Of a stretch of 64,000 bases of DNA, positions 35,700 to 44,366 are shown one piece after another. This DNA comes from Bacillus rubiinfantis (GTDB lineage Bacteria; Bacillota; Bacilli; Bacillales; Cytobacillaceae), in the NCBI GenBank assembly GCA_000752035.1, contig CCFE01000030.1, forward strand, positions 1 to 64,000, in the 5' to 3' direction. Both the position numbers and the translations under genes were made by a program. The notes under the pieces were generated by a model that was not told the origin of the DNA, ran no database searches, and worked only from the letters and a program-made list of their open reading frames with translations. The first letter of the stretch is position 1; every line of letters begins with the position of its first letter.

Positions 35700-36464
35700 T
35701 TTCTTGGTCAAATCATCTAGGCTTTTGAATGTATAGCCCTTCTTTTTTAAATCCTGAATTGCTTTTTCCAAGGCATCAGCATTGTCTCTAGAAACAGAAT
35801 GTAACAGCAGAACAGCTCCAGGATGAATCTGTTTCATAATATTGTCATACGCGTATTGCCAGCCTTTTTGCTGATTAACGTTCCAATCTACAAACGCTAG
35901 TGACCAAAATACATGTGTGTATCCCTCTTCCTTAGCAATTTGCATGGTGCGTTCGCTAAAAATACCCCGCGGCGGCCGCAAATAACTCATCTTTTTTTGC
36001 CCTGTGAGTTGCGCTGTCTTATCCTTTACCTTTTTCAGCTCTTCACGGATTTGGGCATCGTTCACCGCTGTGAAATCAGGGTGGCTCCAGGAATGGTTAC
36101 CAATAATATGACCTTCTTTGACGATTTGTTTGGACAATTCAGGCTGTGAGTCTAAAAAATGTCCCGTAACAAAAAAAGTTGCGGGCACTTTTTCTTTTTT
36201 TAAGGTTTGCAAGATTTTCGGCATATAGCCATTTTCATAACCAGCGTCGAAGGTTAAGTATATGTTTTTTGAATTTGGGTTAGCTTTATAAAAGGCCCCG
36301 TATTTTGCAAGCAACTGGTCATATTGTGCCCCCGCTTGCGGCTGCTGCTCATTCACGGCCTTTTTAAAGCCCCAGTGAATCGGTTGATTTGAGACCGCAT
36401 ACGTAACATTTGGAACAAGTGCCATCATGAGTGCGATGACTGGCAATAGCATTTTTTTCACCAT
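35697..36464 (-). CDS. pdaA: Delta-lactam-biosynthetic de-N-acetylase (polysaccharide deacetylase)
   Basis: A 255-residue secreted NodB-type deacetylase that removes the acetyl group from N-acetylmuramic acid in spore cortex, a step toward muramic delta-lactam needed for germination. The signal peptide is MVKKMLLPVIALMMALV...TYA. Metal-site motifs are TFDAGYENGY with Asp73 and HSWSH with His124/His128, and RPPRG lies further on. The ATG at 36464 is chosen for the GAGGAGG upstream; the frame extends to 36629 but has no signal peptide there. The length and motifs match B. subtilis PdaA (YfjS). It implies a spore-former. Confidence 0.92.
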   Translation of the reverse strand: MVKKMLLPVIALMMALVPNVTYAVSNQPIHWGFKKAVNEQQPQAGAQYDQLLAKYGAFYKANPNSKNIYLTFDAGYENGYMPKILQTLKKEKVPATFFVTGHFLDSQPELSKQIVKEGHIIGNHSWSHPDFTAVNDAQIREELKKVKDKTAQLTGQKKMSYLRPPRGIFSERTMQIAKEEGYTHVFWSLAFVDWNVNQQKGWQYAYDNIMKQIHPGAVLLLHSVSRDNADALEKAIQDLKKKGYTFKSLDDLTKK

Positions 36465-36625
36465 AATCCTCCTCAGATTGTTTTTTTTAGTTTTCGTTTT
36501 CTGTGGGAGATTCATGATTGGTACATTGTGGATGAATATTTGCGATTTTTTCTTTATTGGGATGCTGAGTAGTTGATGTATAAGTATAATCCGACATCGC
36601 ATTGAGATTGCTACAAGCCAAGCTC

Positions 36626-37597
36626 TCATTGAGTTTGCTGAATGATGGATGTGGCTTGGTGGTACTTTCGATTTCTGTTTGTTCCAGTATAGGGTAAATT
36701 TAATAAGGAAAAAATGTAGGTGGCTGTTCGAGAAGAAGGAATATGGAGAAATCTACATAATTCAGCATTTGTGAGCGGTAAATTGAAGAGTAAAAAATAA
36801 TCCTCTATCGCCTCAATGTGTGCATTTTTCGAAATAAAATGACACTTGGGGCAAAGCCAATTCATTCGTCTATACAGCATGGGCAGGTGAAAACAGCACG
36901 GGCATTGGACACCCGTAATGATTTCATGCTGCCCGATATCAAATATTTTTTGAACGTCATATTGTTTTGGGGTATGACTGTTTACTAATAAGTTGCTGAT
37001 CTTTTCCACTGTTGGTTTGTTCACGATTTCCTGCTTGTAAGAACGGTGTGCAGTCTCAACAATGTTTATCACGTCACCCGTCCGACAAATTCTTCGGTAT
37101 GCTTCTGGATACTTTATATCAATTTCCGTAGAATCTTTACAGATTGTCACAAAAAAATCAGTTGGTATCTTGGGGATTTCGTATTGATTTAAAAAGTAAT
37201 GTAGCAAAATTTTATGTCGCTTGGCCTGAGTAATCGGATTTTCATAAATTTTACGAGTATCTTCATATTGTTGAATCATTTGGTTTTTCTCAAAAATTAA
37301 TGTTCCAGAATTATTTTTTGCTTCAAAAATAATCATGAATTTTTGAGAAAGAAGGAGCACATCGATTTGAAAAAATCCGTTACCTAGTGGGAGGCGGAGG
37401 TCGTGAAAGATAGAAGCATGTAGCAGTGGAATTTGCTTAAGATAAAAATTTAACGACTTTTCACCATTGTATCCTGACTTCAACTTTTTGATTCTAGTAA
37501 TAATATTTGGCATGGCAGGATGCTGTTCGGGCAATCGTCTTTCTAAAGCTTCTGCTTGCATTAATATTCTAGGGGGCAAAATATCTTTTATAAACAA
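36626..37597 (-). CDS. NERD-domain protein with C-terminal zinc ribbon
   Basis: A 323-residue protein. The NERD (nuclease-related) domain spans about residues 40-160, with LRLPLGNGFFQIDVLLL, IIFEAKNNSGTLIF and a PITQAKRHK element that fit a PD-(D/E)XK-like fold. A C-terminal zinc ribbon follows (CPCCFHLP ... CPKC). NERD proteins are common in Bacillus, and their role, probably DNA processing, is poorly known. It is transcribed toward pdaA with a 160-base gap, so it has its own unit or a leaky shared one. Confidence 0.8.
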   Translation of the reverse strand: MFIKDILPPRILMQAEALERRLPEQHPAMPNIITRIKKLKSGYNGEKSLNFYLKQIPLLHASIFHDLRLPLGNGFFQIDVLLLSQKFMIIFEAKNNSGTLIFEKNQMIQQYEDTRKIYENPITQAKRHKILLHYFLNQYEIPKIPTDFFVTICKDSTEIDIKYPEAYRRICRTGDVINIVETAHRSYKQEIVNKPTVEKISNLLVNSHTPKQYDVQKIFDIGQHEIITGVQCPCCFHLPMLYRRMNWLCPKCHFISKNAHIEAIEDYFLLFNLPLTNAELCRFLHIPSSRTATYIFSLLNLPYTGTNRNRKYHQATSIIQQTQ

Positions 37598-37760
37598 AAA
37601 AATTCCTCCTTCTTTTTGTTCTCGTTTTTGTCTTCTACATCTATATCGTTGATTCCTGCCATTATTATGGATTACTCTGTGAATTATTTTTCTATTGGAA
37701 ACAGTGTATTAGTTCTTTTCTACAATATTTAAAGACAATCCTACAAATTAGAGGTAATAT

Positions 37761-38045
37761 TCTACAATTCTAAGCTGCTTATCTACAATAGTTGGTTATA
37801 ATTAGAAATCAGCATCCTGTTTCCACACTTTACAAGCTTCTTTCTACAATTTTACGCACCCCATCTACATAAATGCGGCGATTTTCTACAATTCTAAGCT
37901 GCTTATCTACAATTGTTGGTTATAATTGGAAATCAACATCCTGTTTCCACACTTTACAAGCTTCTTTCTACAATTTTACGCACGCCATCTACATAAAAGC
38001 GGCGATTTTCTACAATTCCAAGCTGCTTATCTACAGATTCAACAC
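37761..38045. repeat. Tandem repeat, period 124 bp, about 2.3 copies
   Basis: Copies start at 37761, 37885 and 38009, each beginning TCTACAATTC(T/C)AAGCTGC. The word TCTACA recurs several times per unit. The first two copies differ at a handful of positions. The gap 37598-38134 holds this array and the fumarase terminator, and no gene. Confidence 0.85.
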
Positions 38046-38091
38046 CCTTATCTACAAATATTGGATTTTTCAACAAAAATCACCACACCGC

Positions 38092-38122
38092 CAAAAAACC
38101 CGCACCATCAATGATGCGGGTT
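38092..38122 (-). terminator. Terminator of fumarase gene
   Basis: AACCCGCA and TGCGGGTT (minus strand) make a GC-rich stem with a T6 tail, 13 bases past the stop. Confidence 0.85.
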
Positions 38123-38134
38123 CCACACTTCCTT

Positions 38135-39682
38135 TTATTTAAAAACCGGATCTTTAAATTGGGCTAATTTTTCTAATGATGATTTATCGACGTCGGCATG
38201 GAGACTGTTTCCATGTGAGTCCATCGTGACAACGGCACGGAAGCCTTTAACACGAAGATGCCACATCGCTTCTGGGATACCAAATTTCATTAAGTCAACG
38301 CCCACTACCTCTTTAATACAGTCTGCATAGTATTGTGCTGCACCGCCGATTGCATTTAGATAGACGCCGCCATGCTCCGCTAACGCCGCCAACGTTTTCG
38401 GTCCCATACCGCCTTTACCAATCACGGCGCGGATACCAAATTTCTTCATGATGTCACCTTGATAAGGTTCTTCGCGAATACTTGTTGTTGGCCCGGCCGC
38501 CTTCACATGCCAATTTCCATCTTCGTCTTTTAACATGACCGGACCGCAATGATAAATAATCTGACCATTCAAATCAACCGGCGCTTCATTATCTATCAAA
38601 TACTTATGAATGGCGTCGCGGCCAGTATACATTAGACCGTTGATTTCAACGACGTCCCCCACTTTCAACTGACGAATCTGTTCCTCTGTAATCGGTGCCT
38701 CCAAGGTAATCACATCATCTTCTGAACGGGCAGCCGCTACTTCCCTTTCAGCCTGACTTTCTGCAAAATCAATGAATTCACCGTCTTGATAGGCCCATTC
38801 CAGTATTTCTCCGCTCGCGGTATCGACTGAAACACCCATGCGGCGGAAAGCCCAACAGTTATAAGCAACAGAAACATAGAAACTTGCAGGAATTCGGTGC
38901 ATCACGCCAATTTTACAGCCTAATAGCGTTGCTTCACCGCCAAATCCCATCGTACCGATGCCCAATTTATTTGCATTTTCCATAATATATTCTTCAAGCT
39001 TGCGCAAATCTTCATTTGGATTTACATCTTCAACCGGACGGAATAGCTGTTCTTTTGCTAAATCATAGCCTGAAGAACGGTCTCCGCCAATACCTACACC
39101 AATGAATCCGGCGCTGCAGCCTTGTCCTTGTGCCTGATAAACGGAGTGCATAATGCACTTGCGGATGCCATCAAGGTCACGACCGGCACGGCCAAGTCCT
39201 TCTAATTCACATGGTAGGCTGTACTGGATATTTTTATTCTCGCAGCCGCCGCCTTTTAAAATTAGGCGCACATCAATGTAGTCTTTCTCCCATTGTTCAA
39301 ATTTGATAACCGGTACCCCTATTCCCAGATTATCACCGCTATTTTCCCCAGTTAAGGAGTCAACAGAGTTTGGACGCAACTTCCCATCTTTGGTCGCCTG
39401 CACAATCGCCTTTTTAATGGCTGCCTTTAGTTCTAATTGGTTGACGCCAACTGGTGTTTTTATTTTAAACGTTGGCAAGCCTGTATCTTGGCAGATTGGC
39501 GATACTTGTTCGTCCGCCATCTTAATGTTGTTTGTGATCGTTGCCAAGCTCATCGCGGCTCTCGTGCCAGCGTTTTCTTTTTCCTTGGCAGCCTTAACTG
39601 CGCGGCGAACATCTTTCGGAAGTTTTGTAGAAGTTTCAACAACCAACTTATACATGCTTTCTTCAAACTTCGCAATATTCAC
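38135..39682 (-). CDS. fumA: Fumarate hydratase, class I (iron-sulfur)
   Basis: A 515-residue class I fumarase with alpha and beta regions fused. It catalyses the reversible hydration of fumarate to malate in the citric acid cycle and uses a [4Fe-4S] cluster. Recognisable parts are ISPICQDTGLPTF (written SPICQDTGLPTFKI here), LKGGGCENKN and the beta-type part after residue ~330 (GPTTSIREEPYQ, then IGKGGMGPKT, then GGAAQYYADCI). The start is a GTG after GGGGAGG. A candidate cre site ~100 bases upstream suggests catabolite control. It is monocistronic. Confidence 0.92.
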   Translation of the reverse strand: MNIAKFEESMYKLVVETSTKLPKDVRRAVKAAKEKENAGTRAAMSLATITNNIKMADEQVSPICQDTGLPTFKIKTPVGVNQLELKAAIKKAIVQATKDGKLRPNSVDSLTGENSGDNLGIGVPVIKFEQWEKDYIDVRLILKGGGCENKNIQYSLPCELEGLGRAGRDLDGIRKCIMHSVYQAQGQGCSAGFIGVGIGGDRSSGYDLAKEQLFRPVEDVNPNEDLRKLEEYIMENANKLGIGTMGFGGEATLLGCKIGVMHRIPASFYVSVAYNCWAFRRMGVSVDTASGEILEWAYQDGEFIDFAESQAEREVAAARSEDDVITLEAPITEEQIRQLKVGDVVEINGLMYTGRDAIHKYLIDNEAPVDLNGQIIYHCGPVMLKDEDGNWHVKAAGPTTSIREEPYQGDIMKKFGIRAVIGKGGMGPKTLAALAEHGGVYLNAIGGAAQYYADCIKEVVGVDLMKFGIPEAMWHLRVKGFRAVVTMDSHGNSLHADVDKSSLEKLAQFKDPVFK

Positions 39683-39783
39683 TTGTAATCCTCCCCTTTG
39701 TCTTCATAGTACAAATTTATAATTTTGCAACTATTGACCGCTTTAATTATACTCCTATACTCAATTTATTTAAAGAAATTGCT

Positions 39784-39797
39784 TGCAATCGATTACA
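39784..39797. promoter_or_regulatory. Candidate cre (CcpA) site upstream of fumarase
   Basis: TGCAATCGATTACA fits the cre consensus TGWAANCGNTNWCA at 13 of 14 positions. It lies about 100 bases before the fumarase start, a position fit for catabolite control. Confidence 0.45.
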
Positions 39798-39837
39798 TTA
39801 GGAAATTTCAGGGGGGAGTTCCTGAATTTTTCCACGA

Positions 39838-39868
39838 AAAAGAGCCTGCGTATTACACAGACTCTTTC
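39838..39868 (-). terminator. Terminator overlapping the end of the SE1561-type gene
   Basis: On the minus strand AAAGAGTCTGTG and CGCAGGCTCTTTTT pair around a short loop and take in the last codons and stop of the gene. Confidence 0.7.
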
Positions 39869-40050
39869 ACTTCACGATGATTAAATTCACGACATTTTGA
39901 TTCCATTTCATCCAAGATGGATAGTAAACGGTCAATATCTTCAACATCCGTATCTTCCGGATCGATTGCGTCAAGCACGTCCATGAACATATGTAAACGC
40001 TGCTTTAAAAAATTCACCTGCGTATTCTTATCATAAGTAGGGCTGCCCAT
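39853..40050 (-). CDS. SE1561-family small protein
   Basis: A 65-residue acidic protein of the SE1561 family found across Bacillales. It is helical, with DVLDAIDPEDTDVEDIDRLLSILDEME as its core (residues ~24-50, quoted in part: VEDIDRLLSILDEME). The ATG at 40050 (MGSPTYDKNTQ) follows GGAGAG; the upstream frame lacks a site. No biochemical role is known. It is flanked by terminators on both sides, so it forms its own transcript. Confidence 0.8.
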   Translation of the reverse strand: MGSPTYDKNTQVNFLKQRLHMFMDVLDAIDPEDTDVEDIDRLLSILDEMESKCREFNHREVKESV

Positions 40051-40121
40051 GTCTTTCTCTCCTTTCATTACCGTTTTCATCCTATCTAACTTTCCCCGTT
40101 TTGGCAATGTCTTCTTTTATA

Positions 40122-40152
40122 AAAAAAGACTCATGCTATTGCCGAGTCTTTC
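40122..40152 (-). terminator. Terminator of yfkD-like gene
   Basis: AAGACTC and GAGTCTT with a T7 run on the minus strand, ~20 bases past the stop. Confidence 0.8.
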
Positions 40153-40170
40153 TATTACAGTTATGCTTAG

Positions 40171-40980
40171 TTACCGTGGCCGCTCAGATGCAACAAAACC
40201 AAACGACACATAATCCTGTACTGGTATCCATGCACCGATACCCTGTGACGTTACGTTTTTCACAACAATGAATTTACGGTTACCTTTTAACATTAAAAAG
40301 ACTTCCCCGTAGGTAACCTTCCCTTTCTCGCTGATGGCTGGGGCGTATCCGTATAGATAGCCTAATCGCTTCGGCGGTATATTGTAATAATGATCATTCT
40401 TCGTCCCCGCACCGATAACGGTATCAAATGCAAGTGGCAGGTTGGTCTTTTTCATTGCCTTTAGTAGCATCATTTTCTTAACTTCTTCTGCATTTGGAAT
40501 TTTTGCGGTTAAGCCACCCCGAACAATTTTTTGGGTTTCCTGGACGTATTTAACCCGATAAGGTGATTTGCCACCGCGATTATCATAATAATTTGTATTA
40601 ATCTTTTGATACTCCCAATTAGGTGAAGTTTCTGAAGACTCGTAATTTAGTGCCCACTGACCGAGGTAAATCACTGCCCGATAGCCAATTGAAAACGGAG
40701 TACTATTCACACTTGTTTCGTTTAACATACGAATTAAATCTGGATTTTCAATTTTTACATTGGAGGAATTAATTAACTCTTTCGTCAACTCACTCGGCTG
40801 TAAATATGGCAGATCCTGTGTAGAATTAGGATACGTATTTTCCTTTGTGATACTCCTTACGGATGAAGGGATTTGGTATTTTGCCGGCTGCTTTTTGGCT
40901 GGGGCTTTGTCAGCGAAACCAGTTGAGGCTAGAGAAAACATAAATAACAATGTAATTAGGACAGAAGTAAGTTTTTTCAC
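40171..40980 (-). CDS. yfkD: YfkD-family secreted protein
   Basis: A 269-residue protein with a clear signal peptide (MKKLTSVLITLLFMFSLAS, cleavage likely after TGFA). The mature part matches the YfkD family of Bacillaceae, with NTYYDNRGGKSPYR-type central sequence (here NYYDNRGGKSPYRVKYV) and GAWIPVQDYVSFGF at the end. In B. subtilis the family has no defined enzyme activity, and it lies beside yfkE and yfkF, as here. Transcribed alone, it ends at its own terminator. Confidence 0.85.
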   Translation of the reverse strand: MKKLTSVLITLLFMFSLASTGFADKAPAKKQPAKYQIPSSVRSITKENTYPNSTQDLPYLQPSELTKELINSSNVKIENPDLIRMLNETSVNSTPFSIGYRAVIYLGQWALNYESSETSPNWEYQKINTNYYDNRGGKSPYRVKYVQETQKIVRGGLTAKIPNAEEVKKMMLLKAMKKTNLPLAFDTVIGAGTKNDHYYNIPPKRLGYLYGYAPAISEKGKVTYGEVFLMLKGNRKFIVVKNVTSQGIGAWIPVQDYVSFGFVASERPR

Positions 40981-41410
40981 TGAATTTAACTCCTTTCAAT
41001 AATAACAAATTGCATCTGCTTGTAGTTTCCTCGAAGCGATAAAATATTATCCGTCTTTCGACTCCGTTTTTCTTTTAATTTTTCACAGTTACATAACCTA
41101 TGGACTACGTAGTATTATTCAGGAAAAAAGTAGTGAATTTTAATAAATTGAATATTTACAAAATTCAAACTGCGGATTATAATATACCTAACCTTATAAA
41201 AAGGAGGGCAGTCATCAATCGAATTAGGCTAACCATTATCCATCAACATGAAGGAGGTTGGAGTACACTCTTAAATGCTGGGTCAACACTCGTGTTTGTT
41301 TCATATTTTAAACATGAAGGTTGGTGATTGATGGTTTAAAGAGCAATAACGATTGATATTTACCCTACCATAAGCTAAGCAATTGAAAGAAAAATACATG
41401 AAACCTAACC
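40981..41410. other. Intergenic, no gene supported
   Basis: AT-rich. A 75-residue open frame at 41100-41327 has no family resemblance, and I do not call it a gene. Confidence 0.5.
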
Positions 41411-41460
41411 CCAAAAAAAGACTCTAAAGTGTTCTTGCAACAGCATTAGAGTCTTTTTTC
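41411..41460. terminator. Bidirectional terminator
   Basis: AAAAAAAGACTCTAAAGTG and the inverted TTAGAGTCTTTTTT make a long A/T-flanked stem in the middle of the intergenic stretch. Confidence 0.75.
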
Positions 41461-41494
41461 ACGCCTAAATTAGGACAACCCCAAAATTACGGAG

Positions 41495-41650
41495 ACTGTC
41501 CACCCCAGATGGACATTTGTCCACGAAGGGTGTCAGGCACCATCAAATAGCACCATTAAAAGTACCATCAAAAGCAAAATCAAATAGCTACATCAAATAG
41601 CACCATTAAAGAGCACAACTAGGGTGGTACCATTTAATGGCACCGTTAAC
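41495..41650. repeat. Dispersed repeat with GGGTGTCAGGCACC core
   Basis: Homologous to 34141-34260: CTGTCCACCCCAG, TTTGTCCACGAAGGGTG, the core at 41528-41541, then several CAAATAGCACCATTAAA units. It has spread within the intergenic space. Confidence 0.65.
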
Positions 41651-41666
41651 GACACCGAATACATGT

Positions 41667-42722
41667 TTATAGTAAGTAAAAACCGATGCCCATGATGATG
41701 TAGGCAGCGATGAGGGTGAGGCCTTCAAACCAGTTGGTTTCACCGTCGTTGGAGATGACCACCATGAGCAGGACGGATGATGCCATGGCTATTAGTTCCT
41801 GCCAGGAGAAAAGCAACGGCATTGTTTCTTCGAAAAACAATGAGATTAGCACTAGTACGGGGGCCACAAACATGGCTACCTGCAAGGTTGAGCCGATTGC
41901 GATTTCAACGGCAACATCCATTTTGTTTTTCGCCGCCATTAATATAGCAGACGCGTGCTCAGCAGCATTTCCGACAATAGCAACAATGATTACACCGATA
42001 AACAGCTCAGTCCAGCCAAACGACTCCGCTACATACTCAAATGTATGGACAAGATGTTCGGATATATATGCAACAGCAACCGTTGCTAATAACAGGACAA
42101 GGATTGCCCGCCCCTTCCCCCATTCAGGTTCTTCCTCATGCTGAACATTTTCCGCTTCATTTTGATAAACACCTCGGTGTGTGACCAATTTAAAGAATAA
42201 GGCCGCTAAGTATAACAGGATAAGCGTAACCGAAATACCAATGCTTAAGGATAATTTCTTCGTGTCATTCATATTCATTGAAAAAACTTCAGGTATCACG
42301 AACGCAACGATGACGGCAAACATGAGCAAACCAGAATTATGACGTGCATCGTACACATTAAATTTTGGCCGCTTATATTTTATACCGCCGACGAAAAATG
42401 AAAGCCCAGCAACAAGCAGCAAATTACCTAAAACAGATCCAGTTAATGACGCCAACACGACACCGACTAACCCGGCCTTTAGGGAAAAAACGGAAATAAT
42501 AAGCTCGACTGCATTTCCAAATGTTGCATTTAGCAGCCCACCAATCCGAGGCCCAGCCACAATTGCCAGACTTTCGGTTGCCCTGCCCATATAGCTCGAT
42601 AATGCTATAATCGTTAAACAGTAAACAGCAAATAATAGGATGCTCGGCCAATGCATGTATGTTCCTAGTACGGATAGCGGAACGCCCACAAAGGTCAACA
42701 GCATAAAAATTTTATTCGCCAC
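41667..42722 (-). CDS. chaA: Calcium/proton antiporter (CAX family)
   Basis: A 351-residue membrane protein with about 11 hydrophobic segments in two related halves, each carrying the acidic helix of CAX exchangers (GLLNATFGNAVELIISVFSL and VGNAAEHASAILMAAKNKMD). It exports Ca2+ in exchange for H+. It corresponds to B. subtilis YfkE/ChaA and sits between yfkD and yfkF as in that species. The GTG at 42722 is chosen because AGGAGGG lies just upstream; the longer frame adds a charged tail of no family likeness. Confidence 0.9.
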   Translation of the reverse strand: MANKIFMLLTFVGVPLSVLGTYMHWPSILLFAVYCLTIIALSSYMGRATESLAIVAGPRIGGLLNATFGNAVELIISVFSLKAGLVGVVLASLTGSVLGNLLLVAGLSFFVGGIKYKRPKFNVYDARHNSGLLMFAVIVAFVIPEVFSMNMNDTKKLSLSIGISVTLILLYLAALFFKLVTHRGVYQNEAENVQHEEEPEWGKGRAILVLLLATVAVAYISEHLVHTFEYVAESFGWTELFIGVIIVAIVGNAAEHASAILMAAKNKMDVAVEIAIGSTLQVAMFVAPVLVLISLFFEETMPLLFSWQELIAMASSVLLMVVISNDGETNWFEGLTLIAAYIIMGIGFYLL

Positions 42723-42928
42723 ATGTATCCCTCCTACTTTAATTGGCTGATTTATTTTAATTTTTCCTGATACCCTTGCCAAAATTACTGATTTCTCTTT
42801 AAAATATATTTTTGCAATATTTTTTCTAAACCTCGATATGACTATCTTGCTAACATACACTCGAATATTAAACTAAGTCTCGAACAGTCACATTTAAATC
42901 AAATTCTCCAGCAAAAACGTTATCGAGT

Positions 42929-42937
42929 TGTTATAAT
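42929..42937 (+). promoter_or_regulatory. Extended -10 promoter for the MFS gene
   Basis: TGTTATAAT is a TG-N-TATAAT extended -10 element 54 bases before the ATG at 42991. The -35 is poor. Confidence 0.5.
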
Positions 42938-42990
42938 ATACTGTTGAAGGCTCTTAGCATAACAAAATTTATTTTTCCAAGAGGTAGATA

Positions 42991-44184
42991 ATGACAAATA
43001 CAGATAAAAATTCAAGATTTTGGATATTAGTCAGCATCGTCGCCATTTCCGGTTTTAGCCAAGGAATGCTATTACCATTAGTGGCAATTATCCTCGAACA
43101 TAGCGGCGTTTCATCATCATTGAACGGGTTAAATGCCACCGCTCTTTATATTGGGATCCTATTTATTTCCCCGTTTATGGAGCATCCGTTACGAAAATTC
43201 GGCTTCAAGCCTGTAGCGATTATCGGCGGCCTGACAGTAATTATTGCCTTAGCCCTATTTCCGTTATGGAAATCGTTTTGGTTTTGGTTCATTCTCCGAT
43301 TGTTTATTGGTATCGGGGACCATGCATTGCATTTCTCCACTCAAACATGGATTACATCCTTTTCCCCAGCAAATAAACGGGGAAGGAATCTATCGCTCTA
43401 TGGGCTATTTTTTGGGATTGGCTTTGCAACCGGACCATTAATGGCACCGCTCGTCAACATCAGCGATGCACTGCCATTTATCGTTTCTTCTATCTTTTGT
43501 CTAGTAGGCTGGCTTTTCTTATTTACTCTTAAAAATGAATTCCCTGATCAAGACATTCAGGTAAATTCATTCCGTGCTACGATTCAGCGCTTTTCACAAG
43601 CATGGAAATATGGCTGGGCAGCATTCCTGCCGCCACTTGCTTATGGGGTTCTTGAATCATCTTTGAACGGTAGTTTTCCTGTTTATGCTCTCAGGATTGG
43701 ACTTGATGTCAAAAATGTTTCAATTCTGTTGGCCTCCTTTGCGATTGGAGCCATCGTCTTTCAATTGCCATTGGGGATGATGAGTGATAGATTCGGGCGC
43801 AGAAACGTGTTAATCATTATTCTCTTCCTTGGCTCCTGTTGCTTCTTGACAGCAAGCTTTTTAGAGCAAACGTTCTTCGCGCTGGCTGCTTGCTTATTTA
43901 TCGCCGGAATGTTTGTTGGTTCAACCTTCTCACTTGGTATTTCCTATATGGCAGATTTAATGCCAAAAAATTTATTTCCGACCGGCAATCTCTTGTGTGG
44001 CATCTTTTTTAGTGTCGGCAGTTTAATTGGACCAACGCTAGGCGGAATGATGATTCAATACTTTCAACAGATTAGTTTCTTTCATATTATTAGCGTGCTG
44101 TTTTTCATCATTTTCTTGGCCATTACCACAAAAAAGGATCGATCAATGGTCACTGCCAGTCAAGAAATTTACCATGATATGTAA
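42991..44184 (+). CDS. yfkF: MFS transporter, YfkF-like
   Basis: A 397-residue protein with 12 hydrophobic segments. It has MFS signature loops, including DRFGRRN after segment 8 and an RGRNLSLYGLFFGIGFATGP stretch around segment 5. It is the counterpart of B. subtilis YfkF, which likewise follows yfkE. The substrate is unknown and drug or metabolite efflux is assumed. The start follows AGAGGT. It is divergent from chaA and ends at a hairpin terminator at 44280. Confidence 0.85.
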   Translation: MTNTDKNSRFWILVSIVAISGFSQGMLLPLVAIILEHSGVSSSLNGLNATALYIGILFISPFMEHPLRKFGFKPVAIIGGLTVIIALALFPLWKSFWFWFILRLFIGIGDHALHFSTQTWITSFSPANKRGRNLSLYGLFFGIGFATGPLMAPLVNISDALPFIVSSIFCLVGWLFLFTLKNEFPDQDIQVNSFRATIQRFSQAWKYGWAAFLPPLAYGVLESSLNGSFPVYALRIGLDVKNVSILLASFAIGAIVFQLPLGMMSDRFGRRNVLIIILFLGSCCFLTASFLEQTFFALAACLFIAGMFVGSTFSLGISYMADLMPKNLFPTGNLLCGIFFSVGSLIGPTLGGMMIQYFQQISFFHIISVLFFIIFLAITTKKDRSMVTASQEIYHDM

Positions 44185-44279
44185 ACATATGAGTAATTCA
44201 GATGAGCAATATTCTATCTCTTGCATACAATATGTGGTAAAATAAAGTGGAATCAAATATTTACGTTCAATGGGAACAT

Positions 44280-44315
44280 GCTGTCATCATTCGATGACAG
44301 CTTTCGTGTTTTTTA
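44280..44315 (+). terminator. Terminator of MFS gene
   Basis: GCTGTCATC and GATGACAGC with a 4-base loop, followed by TTTCGTGTTTTTT. Confidence 0.85.
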
Positions 44316-44366
44316 GGGGTTGTGAAGATGATTATTTTTCTCAATTAAACTTGAGGAGGGGAAGGA

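Noticed and set aside
37757..38045. CRISPR array
   Set aside because: The period is 124 bp with the whole unit conserved, so there are no short repeats with unique spacers and no cas genes.
41100..41327. 75-residue plus-strand frame
   Set aside because: No ribosome site, no recognisable family, AT-rich intergenic composition.
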